From Dromaius novaehollandiae (taxonomy: Eukaryota; Chordata; Aves; Casuariiformes; Dromaiidae): a stretch of 64,000 nt of DNA. Of the stretch, positions 1-13,300 are shown in pieces (the stretch's first letter is position 1; every line of letters begins with the position of its first letter). The position numbers and the translations under genes are program-made. Below the pieces are notes generated by a model, which was not told the DNA's origin, searched no databases, and worked only from the letters and a program-made list of their open reading frames with translations. Location: NCBI RefSeq assembly GCF_036370855.1, contig NC_088101.1:40904544-40968543 (forward strand), written 5' to 3'.

Positions 1-1349
1 TCAATCACTCAGGTATGCACTGAACTTAAGTACTGTTGATTGAAAATGAGTCTCAGATTATAGAGTGGAGTGATCAAGGTAAAACTATATCTGTAATTTA
101 TGTAACATCCTCCCTTTTCAAAGACTTAATGCAAACACACTTTTAAATGTTATTTCAGTGAAATCACTCTTCCAATGAATGTGGGTGTATATCTATAATC
201 TGGACCTGTGCTGTGTTGCAGCATGTGTGCTGCCACTGCTGCGCGTCCACATTAGCAAGGCACTGAATCAAAGCCAGGACAGCCTACAAAGACGTAGAGG
301 TCATCAGTGCAAGCTTAGTACCACACTGGCATAGTTACATGGCTTTTAGTTTGTTTGGAGCCTAGGCAAAGCAAATTCACACCTGGAAGAAGCGTGAGGC
401 AGAGTGAGTACATGTCAGCCAGGTTTAATTTGAGTAAATATACTGTGTGGGCAACTTTTCATAGCTTTTGTTTTTGAGGTACTGCTTACATGCATGTTAT
501 TTCCTAGATTGACGTAATTGATCCAGTTTATCATTTCTTTCCCCTGCCAGCAGGATATGGACCTCTGATGCATCATGTATGCACACTGTCCATGCCAAAA
601 TAAAATGTCAGAAGCTACCTTCAGGATGAGGAGAGCAGAACTGTTTCTGTCATAAATACTAAGCTATTAGATGAGTTTAATGGTATGAAAGCCTGGCCAC
701 CTGAGGTTGAGATTAGACAAGAGTCTAATCACAGTGCTGACGTGCAGTAAATCTAGGCTTGCACCAGTGACTGAAGCCTCTAAATTTGCCTGTGTAGCAA
801 AGAGAGAATGGGATCTCCACTACCCAGCACCTTAAGAACATCTGGGTTAGCCAGCGAAAATGCCAAAGAGAAGGGTGCATCTGAAACAATCTAAATAACA
901 TAGCCATGTTAAACAACTATTAAAACAAGCCATGGTTCATGTCAGAATTGTTTTGATTGTTCTCTTCAAATAAAAAACAAAAACCAAAAGAATCCCACCA
1001 GCAAAAACCCCCCAAACCAGTTATTTTTCTGCCAAATGTATTACCTGCTCGGCACTGGGATACAGAAATAATATTAAATTCTTCATATAAATTAGTTTAT
1101 ATTTTGCACATTTTGAAACAAATTCAGTCTTTTTCTTTTTTTTTTAAAGTCTCAATGCTTTTTACTTGTTTTACCTTTTTATCTGTTGCATAAAATGTTT
1201 GGATGTGTTAATTTGTGATGCCATACATAATTTGCTAAGTGCTGCCAGCATTTATTAAATCTGAACCATAGGAATGGTTCAAGCTACAGTAAAATAAGAG
1301 CCCCAGTGTTGTGAAAATGGCTGTAACGGTTCTGTTGTTTCATTTCCAG
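1..1349 (+). other. Presumed intron of the AtuA-like gene
   Basis: The first supported exon needs an upstream exon ending in phase 1. No convincing one was found here, so the stretch is read as intron. It is AT-rich, without recognised repeats. Confidence 0.5.
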
Positions 1350-1389
1350 CACCCGGTCTCACTGGAGTTGTTGGAGGGCGTCCTAGAGT
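1350..1389 (+). CDS. AtuA-like gene, first exon visible in the window
   Basis: A 40-nt exon lies between acceptor TTTCCAG and donor GTAAGT. It encodes PGLTGVVGGRPR with split codons at both ends. The Gly-rich segment corresponds to the end of the main AtuA domain. It is short, and is supported mainly by exact phase joining to the next exon, where the split codon gives Val. Confidence 0.75.
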
Positions 1390-4300
1390 GTAAGTTTACT
1401 TTTGATTGTGAAGTTGTTTTAATGTATGATGATAGTGTTTCCACTGCTCACCACTACAATTAAAAAAAAAAAAAAAAACTAAGAAGTCTTTCAGTTGCAT
1501 ATTATGCTTAATAACTAATAACAAGATGGTAGTGAATGCTACAAGATACACATCCAATAGCAAACTTCTCTGTTGAAGAAGTGACTGGATATGAGTCACT
1601 TAAGTCTGGTCATCTCGCAGCAGTATCTTTGCTTAATGAACTATAGGGAAGGCTTTAGATGCAACTGTGTGGCAGGGCATTAGCCAAGAATATGTTAACA
1701 CGTGAAGGTTTCTGGACCAGATTTCGTTTGAACCTGTTCAGTTTGGAATACAAGCACAGCAAACTTGTGTCTGTACCCACCCATTTCACCTAGAATTGGC
1801 TTTTTTATGAGGTCAGTACACACACAGAATTGTCCTTACAAAATGTCTCTTTTTGCAGTGTTAGCATGAACCCGTTAAATAACTGAGCCAAAATTTTGAG
1901 CATATGAAAAATCCTGTTTTGGTTCAGTATTTTTCTAACATGGCTAAAATCTGCTGGTGATTCGTATGTTCACCTTTCCATATTTACTCATGGGAACATC
2001 TGAAACTTTTTTATCCCTAAGCAAATATGCAAGATATGTCTGTCCTCTGCACGTGGAGATAGGGGAGGACTGCAGATGCACTTCCACTAGCTCTGTGTAA
2101 CTAGCTTAGATGTCAATGTTGAGCTTATCACAGTGCCATAGACTTCAGCTTCCGTGTAAGTGCATCCTTTTCCAAGAAAATACTTTGCTACTCTTCCTCC
2201 TTTCTTTTTCCCCCACCTCCCAAGATTTATTTGATTTTTTTTTTCAAAACTATTACCATGAGATGTGTACTGAAAAGTGAAACTGTTTATCCATTTGATT
2301 GTAACAGAAGAAAGTTACAGGTAGGAATAATGCAATTGATTTGATGTGACAGACAAAAGGAGTAGTAAGGACAGTAGTTTTGACATTAAAATTAAATTCT
2401 TTGCCTTTACTGCTAACATATGACCAGAATAAAAATGATGTATTTAGAAGTGCAGTTTATTTTATATGATACTTTTTTCATTCTGTCATGGATTCAGTCT
2501 TTCACGTGCCATTTTATCTCCAAATACATAAGGCAGTTAAGGGTTAAAAAAAATTAACCGAAAACAAATGCACATTTTGGTTGGCCATTCCTGATGTTTA
2601 CGTAGATACCACTTAAAGTTTCCTCTTTTCTTTTTCTCTATGGTTGTGTGTGTGGTTTGTTTGTTCGTTTTACAGAATCTTGTTTTCTTAATAATAAAGT
2701 TTAAGTAAAGCTTCATGATAATGAAGCTTTAAAGTTGTTTTGAAAACCCCTGCTAACCACAGCTAAATAGCTTTTAAGTTCCCGATTTTTTTTCCAGTGT
2801 CTGAATAATCTAAAGATGCATGAGCTGATGTTTTCATTAATTTCTGACTAAATGGATTTATGCTGGTTGTTTTGTGTGTTTAGGTCTCCAGTTTTGAAAC
2901 CATTCTTCTTCCTTTATCCCAAAATCAATGTCCAGGTAAGAGCTACTCCTTAAAGCCTGTTCTGTTCCCTTTGAAGTCATTTGCAAAAACTATGCTGACT
3001 TTTGGATTTTTCAGTGACTTTTTGAGCCTCAAAATTGCGATGTGTACTAGTAAGTTTCTTTGCAAAGTATTTGCCAGAAACTAATGTTACTTGCACAGAC
3101 TGTTTTACAACAGTTGAATGTGCAAGCTCTGCAGTTTAATTTCTGTGAAGTGTCCGATATGAATTTTAAAATATTTCACGTGAAATGATTACAAAAACTT
3201 AACTTCTGTTTACAGGTTTATAGAATTACCTTCTTGAACTTTCTTGAACTTTTTGCAAAGTGTTTGCAAGGAATGGTAGTGGAAATTATAATACTTTTTA
3301 AATTAAGGTACTTCCTTAAAGAGAAGGCACTTGGTTTTGGGAGGTTTGAATTTTAATCTTGTGAACCGGGGCAAATATTTGAATCTTTTTTTGTTTCTCA
3401 GTCTACTGTTTGTGTATGTTACTGGAAGTAACTATTAAAATCAATGAGTTTCTCTTAATGTGAAACCTGTGTGGATCAGAGAAGAGTTGGATGTTTTCCT
3501 TCCAATTTTCCTGTCTGTAAAAGTGGGAGTAGTGATTTCTGCTCTTATTTATATTGCAAAAAACTATAGAAATACTAATCTCTGTGAGACACTCAAGTAC
3601 TGTTGTGATGAGTACTGTGGAAGAGCCTGTGAATCAGATCGATCTGTGTGGCCCTACTCAGTTCATAACAGTAGTTTCTCTCAGTCTGAGGAGTTAGAGT
3701 TCAGATGACTGGACAGTCCTAGGTGAGAAATGACAATGTAAAATGACACGTTAAGCTAGAGCCCTACTTCTTTTCCGTTTTGGATGTACCTCTGTGCAGA
3801 CTGAAGTCTTCAAGATAAACCTGAGGAAGAAAATAGTTTTATTCAACGTATAAAAAGTTTGGGTTTCTAAGTGTTGATGTTGCTGCTTTTTTGATTGTCA
3901 TCACTTACTGAGTTTATCCTTTGGAGACTGCAGACAAAACCGCAAAACTTCCTTTTCTGTGGCCTTTAATTGACTTTTAGCAAGCAATAAAAGGATATTG
4001 CATACATTTCATGCCAAGTCGTCCTAATAATTATGCAAGAGCTTTGTCACTGATTCGCTGTCAAGAAATGACCAAAGGCCAGAATGTCAGTCTAAGACCA
4101 CAGGTATTGTGACAGATTTCAGCTTAGTGTGGTGAAGGGGAGCCTGAGGAGCAAAGGCAGGAAGTGAAAAGAAAAGAACAAAAAAACCCAAGCTTAGTAA
4201 AACAATTATCAGCAATCAATTTAAGTGTTTTGAGCGCTTCAGAAAGGCCTGTTTCATTTTCTTTTTTTTTTTTTAACGTACATACAGTGCCTAGCACAAG

Positions 4301-7300
4301 GAAGCCCAAATATTACATTTTTCAGTGAGTGATATTCTGCATTAATGGGAAATAATGTAAGATTAAGTTTACAAGAAAGATGCTGTGCAGTTATTAAAAT
4401 CAAGTTTATAATCCATGCATGGTAGAGAAGCATTACAAAAACCTTAATCATCCCTTAAAGAACTTCAAATACTTATCATTCTTATTGCCACTTATATTTT
4501 GCTTTATATAAATGGCTTGTCTTTGCCAAGTTTAATATGAAATTATCATCTTTATGAACATTTAGCCTGTTGCTGTTTAGTTCATCAAATTAAGTGTAAA
4601 TATGTTAATTAGCACTGTGTTCCAGACTTGGTAAAATGCCTATTGAGATTAAATAGTAACTTAATTTAGCAGGGGAATCAAGCAGAGTGTCTCACTTTTT
4701 TCAATATAGAAAATCAAAATCCTTGCTCTAGCTAACTAATCTGATGGATTGATATATTACTAACAAAATTTTGTGTGACCTACTGCTGTTAAAGTTCAGT
4801 AATATTAATGGTCATTTAAAAGTGAGGTCTAAGTGATTCAAGTCTTTGACTGAAAATTTTAAACGTGTTAAGAACAACAGTCTAGCTAGAGATTACAGAG
4901 TAAATAAGGTATGAAATAACTGCCTTTCTAGGTTTGGAGTTCAGTTACAGAAAGTCTAGTTACTGCTAAAATAAACCTGGTTGAGCATTCAAGCTAAAAC
5001 CAAAAATACTGTGTAAGGAGATTTTCAGATATATTAATATTGCCACAGTGGATTCTTTTTTGTGTTTGATGACACCTTTCTGGATGTCAGTTTGGGTTCA
5101 ATATCTAACTTGTGTGTTGTTTTTCACTGCTCTTTTGCAATGGCCTCAGTTTTGTCATAGATCACCAATCATTTTGCATTTGCAAATGTTAGGTATTTTT
5201 CCATGTGTGCTTTTTCATATTCAAAAGGTAACTTAAAACAACTTTCACTGAGGAGAAGAATCCTAGCAAACCTACTTAAGGCAGGAACAGTTTTTTTCAA
5301 ATATTTTATAAATTTTATTTTCCCCATGCACAAGCATTGGAGGCTTTTATCTCTATTACATATTCTCTAAAACGATCTTGTGAAAGATGGCCAAGATGAA
5401 TAAAATTATCTTGCGTTTGTTGAGGACTGAGAATGAATACTGATAACTATGGCAGCTAAATTGGTGTACACTAGTTGGTTATGGCAGCATAACCTGGTCG
5501 TGTGTCTGAGTCCTTAATATTAAAGAGTTCTCCAATGGAAATGAAATGAAGCAGCTAATTTTTCTGAGTGAATGAATCTGAGCAGAGGAATCTTTACATA
5601 TATAAATATTCTGTGTGAATAGCTCAATCAGATAATGATATAATACACTTGAATGCGTAGTTTTCTAGATTTCTTTGTGGGACCAAGGGTTCTTCTTGTA
5701 TTCTGTTGTGCAAGACAATCTGCAGGGCATTTTTGTTTGGTTTGCATTTTAATTGAGATATAAAACCAAAATATCTAGGATTAATACCATTTTCCAGTGC
5801 TCCCCCAGCCACCTACTTTCCTGACTCTTTGAGGTCATACCTGTTTAATGAGGCGGGGGGGAGAAATTTCTCCTTTTAGAAAGGGAAGAAGGATGTGCCA
5901 CATATGTGGAGACCATAGGGTGATTGTTTTCTTTTGGGGAAAAATGCCAAAATATGGTGGCCACTGAAATAAAATATGCAAAGCTTAATTACCCAGAACT
6001 CTGCAAATAGCTTTTTGTACCAGATGGATTTACTCCAGAGCTAAAAGTGAATGGCCAAAACACTAGCAGTGACTATTCTGGCCCGTAATGTATTCATTTT
6101 ATATTTTCCTTATAAAAGAGCATTTGTAACAACAGTCAATTTGCCTTAATACATCTACAGGAAAAGACCGAAACTCAGTATTCACTTACAAAGCAAAGTA
6201 GTACATCATCCAGGGCTGACTTTTGTTTCTGAGGTTGATAGTGACCCTGCATGTGATTGTTTGAAGACATCTAGAAGAACTGATAAGCTGTGTACTTAGC
6301 AAATAGATGCTCTCTTTGTTTTCCACAAGGAATCACCTCTAAAACTTGCTTTCACTGAGTGTATTTCAAGGTGAATTTAGGATCCAAAAAGAAATTTGTC
6401 ATTGATATGGACAGTGACATTAAAAAGAAAAATGGGTTAAATCATCTAGGAGCTAGAAGCTGTCAAGTTTTAGGATTTAGGATTTCAACTTTCAGGGTTT
6501 ACTGATAAGAGTTGTGAGGCAAAATTCTGTATAATACTGCTTCTCTTAAAGAAGAAAATAGGGAGGAGATTTGTCTTCCTTTAAAACGCACCAAACTGGA
6601 TAGAACATTTCTTTGATCTACTCCAACAGTATGTTTGGTTTATTCTGTTAAAAGAACACACAGTTTTTTATGTTTTCCTCCCTATATGAAGATTATTGTT
6701 GTTGTTATTATTACTATTTAAAGGGGGGGGACATTATCCATAAAACTGTTACTGAAAATTTGCCAGATTAATATTTAATTAGAAATATGCTTTATTATAC
6801 ACATGTTGCACTGGATTTCTCTAATTTGACAGTTTGAAAATTGGTATTTTTTCAGATCAACCTATTTTTAAATGGACAGCATGTTGAGACATTTGAGGAA
6901 GATCTCACATTTACATCAGAAGAAGTTTTTTCCTGTGATCCACCTAAGATTAACAGTGAATTGAAAGGTATGTTCATCTTTTATTTGTTAAGGTTATCAC
7001 TTGCTGTTTATGTTGGATTTTATCCATGAATTATATTTTACCTCTTTGTGCTACACGTTATCAGCTCCTTTGCAAAATACTTACACTACTTTTCTTGGAA
7101 AGGAAGGAGTTTAAACCTAGCATTGAACAGTATAAAATGTAATGGAGCTTGTAACAACTATTTAAATAAACGATTGTTCAAAGCAACCAAATCTTAGACA
7201 CAACTGAAAACACAACACTGGTTTGAAACTGAAACGTAACTTAAAAGTATGTTGCAAATTTACTTTGTTAATCCTGGAAGTAAGTGGTCTTACTTTATAT

Positions 7301-10300
7301 TAAAATAATTGTATTCAGAATGGAAAATAGACTTACAAAATACTTAAAATATAGATAATTAAAATTGGGCCATATTCCCGGCCATATTCCATAAATCAGC
7401 CTTCACAAAAGAAACAAAAATGGTACCAATCTGGTACTAGTGACACTTGAAGAAAACATACTACGCTGATGATCCAGCATGACAATTCCTGTGCTGCTGT
7501 TGGACTTTTCTAATCGAATTCTCTGAAGAAGGAAGAAAAGAAACTTAAACGGAGCAAACCAGTGAGCTGAACTGTGCAGATCAAAACATTTACAATAAAA
7601 AAGAAGTGTTCAATCTTAATACTTTGTAGAAGTCAAATACTAGGTTAAGGATTATAGAAAGTACTAGACATCTAAAGCTTTTCATGTCCTTTCTAAAACA
7701 TACTATGTTGCTTAATATATAGCACACTTCATAATTCTCTTTTGGTCAGAACAGAATTTTTAATATCTTACTCCTGCTCACCAGAGAAATGAGAGAATTA
7801 ATTTAAAACTCTGGATAGATATTTTCAAATCTAAATGAGGTGACTTAATTAAAGATTACTTGTTAGAGTTATTTCTAAAAATAATACTTATGCTAAGAGA
7901 ATACTTCAGGTACTTGAGTCAGTGTATGCTTTAAAAGAAAATAATGATGCGAAGGCATTGAAATACTAAGATTTATTCTGGGTTCCGATTGTAGGTGATG
8001 TAGTATTTCTCAAAACTGGTAATAGAGTATTTCTCAAAACCATTTATAGAATAATGTAACTACTAATTCTAAGTTATTGGGGAATATTCTGTATCATGTA
8101 GGGTAATTTTTTAATACACATATGGCTGTGAAGTGTTTGTCGCTCTTTGAAAGTTATTGATATTGAATGCCTAATTGCCATAAGTGATTTCATTTTCCCC
8201 TATCCTTTCAAACATATTTTTAATGTATGATTACTTATATGTCACACAGAAGCTGGTTAAACCCTTAAGTATGTATTTATCTCTTGCTTATGTCTGTTGC
8301 AAATCTAATCTCATAGCAGAATCTATCTGATACCTGGGAGTTCCAGGGAAGGGCATAGAGGATTTAACTAAGACTGAAAAAACAGCAAACTGGACAAGTT
8401 AAGAAATAGGAAGTCATTTTTCTGTTTATTAAAGGGATTAGCAAAGCTCCTAACTTTTTCAAGGTGACTATAATGCTAAATATAGGTGAAACAAAAAGCT
8501 ATTAGACTACTTGTTGCTCTCAAATGCCTTCTTATCATTAGAGGAAACGTTCTGAGATGCCTGACATCCGCGTTTTAAGTACTGCATTCTTCAGGCGTTA
8601 TTCAGGCAAAACTCCACTTTTGCGGGTCAACAGAAATCCTCTGGTTGTTTCCCCTGAGAAAGACCTCTAAACTTTTGCCCTTAGTTGTAAATAGAATTGT
8701 TTTCTGGATGTGATTAAAAGCTTACCTACTTCTGTGGCTTAATGCATGGACACTATGTATGAGAAACAGACAAATGGGTTAGACTGTAAAAGGAGTAACT
8801 TCTGCTGAAACATTTTCTGTCAGCATTTAGTAAGGGGGGAAGTATTTTTTTTTTTTTTTTTATGTTTCATGGTTATCTCAAGTGTGAGGGACTGTTAGTT
8901 GTCTTTGAACTGATAAGAAAAATATGTGAAAATGGATTTCAGAAATGCTGCTAGAAGTGGTTCTGGGAGGGTGGAATTTGAATTCACCGTTTGCCCTAGC
9001 TTCAAAGAGAATTCTTTTGTAGATTTGTTTGAGATGTTTATTAAATGAAAACAGCTTCCTGATAAACAGATGATGAAGGATAAATAATTAGGGTAATAAT
9101 AAATGAGAACACCAGAACACTTTCTAGAGCTGGTTTTGTAAGGGGACACTGTCAAAGACTGTGTAAAATGTTGTTTGATGGAGAAAAGACCCCTACAGCT
9201 TATACAGTTTAAACTTTGTCATATTTCAGCCTTTAAAGAAACACTACATTTTTTCTTGACTCGCGAATAGAACAAAATTATTAAAAAATATATGATTTTT
9301 ATGGTGGTGTCGATTTAGGCAAAATGAGCAATGATCTTCAGCTGGACTGTTTCAGATGCTCTTTTGATGGGAGTGTTGTTTATTCACAAATAATATTTCC
9401 CAATTAAATAAATAGACCCTGCAATATTTTCTGGCAAGTTTTGTGGCCCATTTCTGCTTGCATTTTTCCTGGAAGTGAATGTGGCTAGGCTGCATGATCA
9501 TCAAGCTCAAAATAAATGACAAGCATGTGCCATAGGCTGAATTGTTTTTGAAAATATAAGGAAAAAACCTTTCAGAAGGTTGTCAGCAAGTTTTTGTTAA
9601 AAGTGTTGTTTGGCCATGCTAAGAGGTCTTACAAGTGTTTCATTTGAAAATGGTGCAGTAGTTTCTTCATGTTTTACAGCAGAGATTTTTAAAGTCAGAA
9701 AGAATTTTAGAAGGAATTCCTACAATCTGCAAAAATCTGCTGAAAATGGGCAATCTGCTCAAAATGGGCAAATCTTATTCTGAAAAGTAACACTTCTCAT
9801 GTATTCAGTAAACATTTGCTTGTGTTTCAGAGCTAACACACTCTGAATCATGAGTCTGTACTAAAATGCCTCACCTAAACTGCTGAGAGACCCAGCAAGA
9901 CTTCCCCGAAAGTGCTTTGGGTGGCTGCCACCCACAGGTGTTGCACCAGGACTTGTGACAGAAAGCAGGGAGATTGTTGCTTCTCTGCTCTGAATGTTCC
10001 CCCTACTGGTGTCAAAGTAGCAAAGAGAGAGGAAAAGCTGCTAAGCTGCTAACTTGTGTAGGGAAACATGAGAAAACCACAGGGAGGGGGAACAGGGGAG
10101 GAAGTGGTAACTGAATGGATGAGAAGTCTACCCGTGAGTGTAAATCAGTCTGTTAGAGATGCTGGGACTGAAAAGTAAGTGGGCTAGTGGAGCCCTGGGT
10201 GCCAGGAGGGCTGATAGGGCCGCAGGGAAATAGGAACAGAAACACAACTAGCTGGAAATCACTAGATTCTCTTCGCCCAAAAACTGGAATATAACCTAGG

Positions 10301-13300
10301 TTTTGAATTTCGCTAATATGCTACTACTGGCAAATACGGAAACTCTGCAGCAAAAAGAGCACTTCATCTCTCGCTATGGGGAACAGGAACTAGATCATGA
10401 CAATCTGCTGCTGTTATTAATCTACAGTTGCACAATTTGAAGAGGTCTGTGCTGTGAAACGAAAGCATCAAAACTTGCTTAACCATGTAGATGACAGTAT
10501 AGTTCCAGAAGACTGAATTTTGGCGTTTGGGTCAGAGTGGGTTTACTGTTTGCTTCCACGTAAATATGTGTGTGTAGACACACGCGCGCACACGCACGCA
10601 CACACACGCACGCACACACGCACACACACACACACACACACACTAGGGTAAATAGTAGGAGCTCATGAATCATAGTTTCTTATGTAATTCTACAATATTT
10701 ACAAAGTTAGTCATTTTTTTTAAATCTTGGGATTTTTCTATGGAACCAAGTAAATAATCTTTATAGTAGTGAGTATGAGACACACACATTATCTTCAGAG
10801 GGGAGTTGTGACCGTTTTCTACAGACAGCATCTAGTTATCGGGACGGTAGCAACCACATGTATTTTTCACGAGCACTGGAAGCAGAGAGATGTGTCTTAA
10901 TGGGACAAAAGTTGTCAGCTGGTCAAGAAATGAGAAATGGCTGCTGTGTCTGCTTTAGAAATAATAGACTGCTAACACCAAGATGAATTCAAGGGTGGTG
11001 GAAGAGGTGATGGCTGGCACAGCATTCAGCTGTACAAAGGTAAAAGGGGGTTAAGAAATAGAGCAGGATAAATCAATTTTGTAATTTGGCCCCCAGGCTG
11101 ATTTAACATCTGGTAGGTATATAGGAAGAAAGCTTTGGGAAGTTTCATGGGAGTACTACAAACAATGCAGGAAGTACAGACTGAAAAGATAACTACTTCT
11201 TCAAAGCATACCATTACTTGTTGCTGTTATTAAAATGTACTCATTTTCATATTGTATAGATCTGCCAAGTGGTCCACATACTTACCGCTTAGAAGACCTT
11301 GCCTATACTAGAAGTGGAGACAAAGGCAACTCTGCAAATATAGGTATTCTTCTTTTTCTTTCCTTCTAAAGTGATGGAAGATTTTCAAGTAAGAGCTAGG
11401 CACCAAGTGCTCTTCTTAATTTTTTGGAAATCTCTCACATCACTTGCTTTTTCTTTCCTTTTTTTTTTTTTTTTTTTCCCTTATTGCCTTGATGCTGAAA
11501 GAAAAATTAATCTGTGTAAACCCAGGATCTTACTAATGGAATATTTGTAGTTTTCTGTTCAGCAGCTGTTGAAATCTGAGGTACTAAAAAAATACTTGCA
11601 AATCATGCTACAAATTTGCAAAGTCAAGCTCTTCAAAGTTAAGCAATGTCTTTCTAAGGTTTCCTTTATGTCTTAGTTGCTACTTACTTGTGCATATGTG
11701 TTATCTAATGCAATCTCTTGATTGTCTGATCATGTATAATATATATGAACTTCATAACATATATATGCTAAAACATCAATAGTGCTAGGAAATAAAAAAG
11801 TTTTTCTTACCTGTAAGAGATTATTTTTCGTTACATTGTTAATCCAAATGGTGTATTTCAGTGTGCAGTCTCTTTACATTGATTATGGTGCTTCTTGCAT
11901 TGTTTAATAATTCCTTCTATTCCTTATTCTGCATGCAACAAATGGCTCTCTTACTTGTTGGAAGATGAGAGCGTGTGGTGTTCAAAGCTCATTATGAATT
12001 AAAGGTGCGTTTGGGATTTGATTTGCTAATAGCTGTCATGCTAAAACTGATAAATTTTGTTCATTTATATCTAAGGAATATAGTTTTCTTGCCTTTGTCT
12101 GTGAAACTGGTTTTTGGGTTGAAGAATGAAGGACTTCTGATTATTTTTGTTCAAACTATAGTTGACCTTTATTGCAATGTAGCATTGCCAAATTGTGAAT
12201 GATAGTTAATAGACTTCCTTAGATATAGAGAAATTATTGCTTTATTAAAGAACAACAACAAAACACTTGATCTGTAAGATTAATTTAAACTTTGAAATCC
12301 AAAGATACAAAGATCCTTGCATTGGGAACCAAATTCCTATGAGACGCAAATCTCCTGCTTTCCTGATCCTGCTGTGAAGCCCTGGCTTCAACATGAAGTT
12401 ACATAACGCTTATTAAAGCCTACTTATAGCAAAAACAATGTAACTGGGATTTCTCCCATTTACAACAGAATCCAGTGCAAGAAGTGGGGCAAGAACCAAA
12501 GCTTCAGTTACTGTGCCCCAACTGATCTGATCATGCTTTATTATGGTTAATTGCAATTACTTGTCTAAATCACATGAGCTGTTTAGGGAAGAGAACTGCA
12601 CGTGGATTGTTTGTTGTTGTGACTTTGTTGTTGTTCTTTAGGTATGTCTCAGTGGCAGAGACTGTTTGCAGTCAGAAGAACGTCCAGTATCAGTCTGGGA
12701 GCATTTCTTCATGTCATGTTCTGCATTACCTCTCTGCTGACAGATGGAAAGCTGTCATGCTATTTTATTTGGGCGTTCATTAAAGTGGAGCCATATGTAC
12801 AGTTTCAGATGAGAGGATGTTCTGAAATCAGTTTGTAAAGAAGAAGTACAAATTGGTTTTAATAGCTTATATTCCAACTAACACCTACTGTACCTGACAG
12901 GTGTGATAGCACGGCATCCCCTCTACTATCCATACCTAAAGAAAACTTTAACTGCTCAGGCCTTGGAGAACTACTTCCAACACCTTTTAGAGCGAGAACA
13001 ACCTGAAGAAAAACTAGTAACAAGGTGAGTAGCTTGCTGCTCAGTCCACAGTTGCACATAGATACATGATGGTATCAGAAATCTTTTTCAAGTACGTTAA
13101 CATAAATATTGCAAACCTGCCTGTGTTGTCTTTAATACTTCTTTATGTATCTTCCTTTGCATTTTTAAATAACAACTTGAGCAGTAGTCCTTAAAAAAGA
13201 AAATGGATACATGAACCTGGTTTTCTCTTTTGAAGCTGAACAAAGGCAGTGATTCAGTTTATTGGAGGCATTGTGAGTTCTCCATATCAGCATATTAATG

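Noticed and set aside
1-78. A possible upstream AtuA-like exon ending at GTAAAA (position 79)
   Set aside because: The phase would fit, but there is no good acceptor and the encoded residues do not resemble the family segment expected there.
3460-3708. An 82-codon open frame in an AtuA-like intron
   Set aside because: The flanking exons join in phase without it, and it matches nothing I recognise.
12574-12838. Open frames of 64-69 codons just before the exon at 12901
   Set aside because: The exons at 11343 and 12901 join inside the ANIGVIAR motif, leaving no room for another exon.
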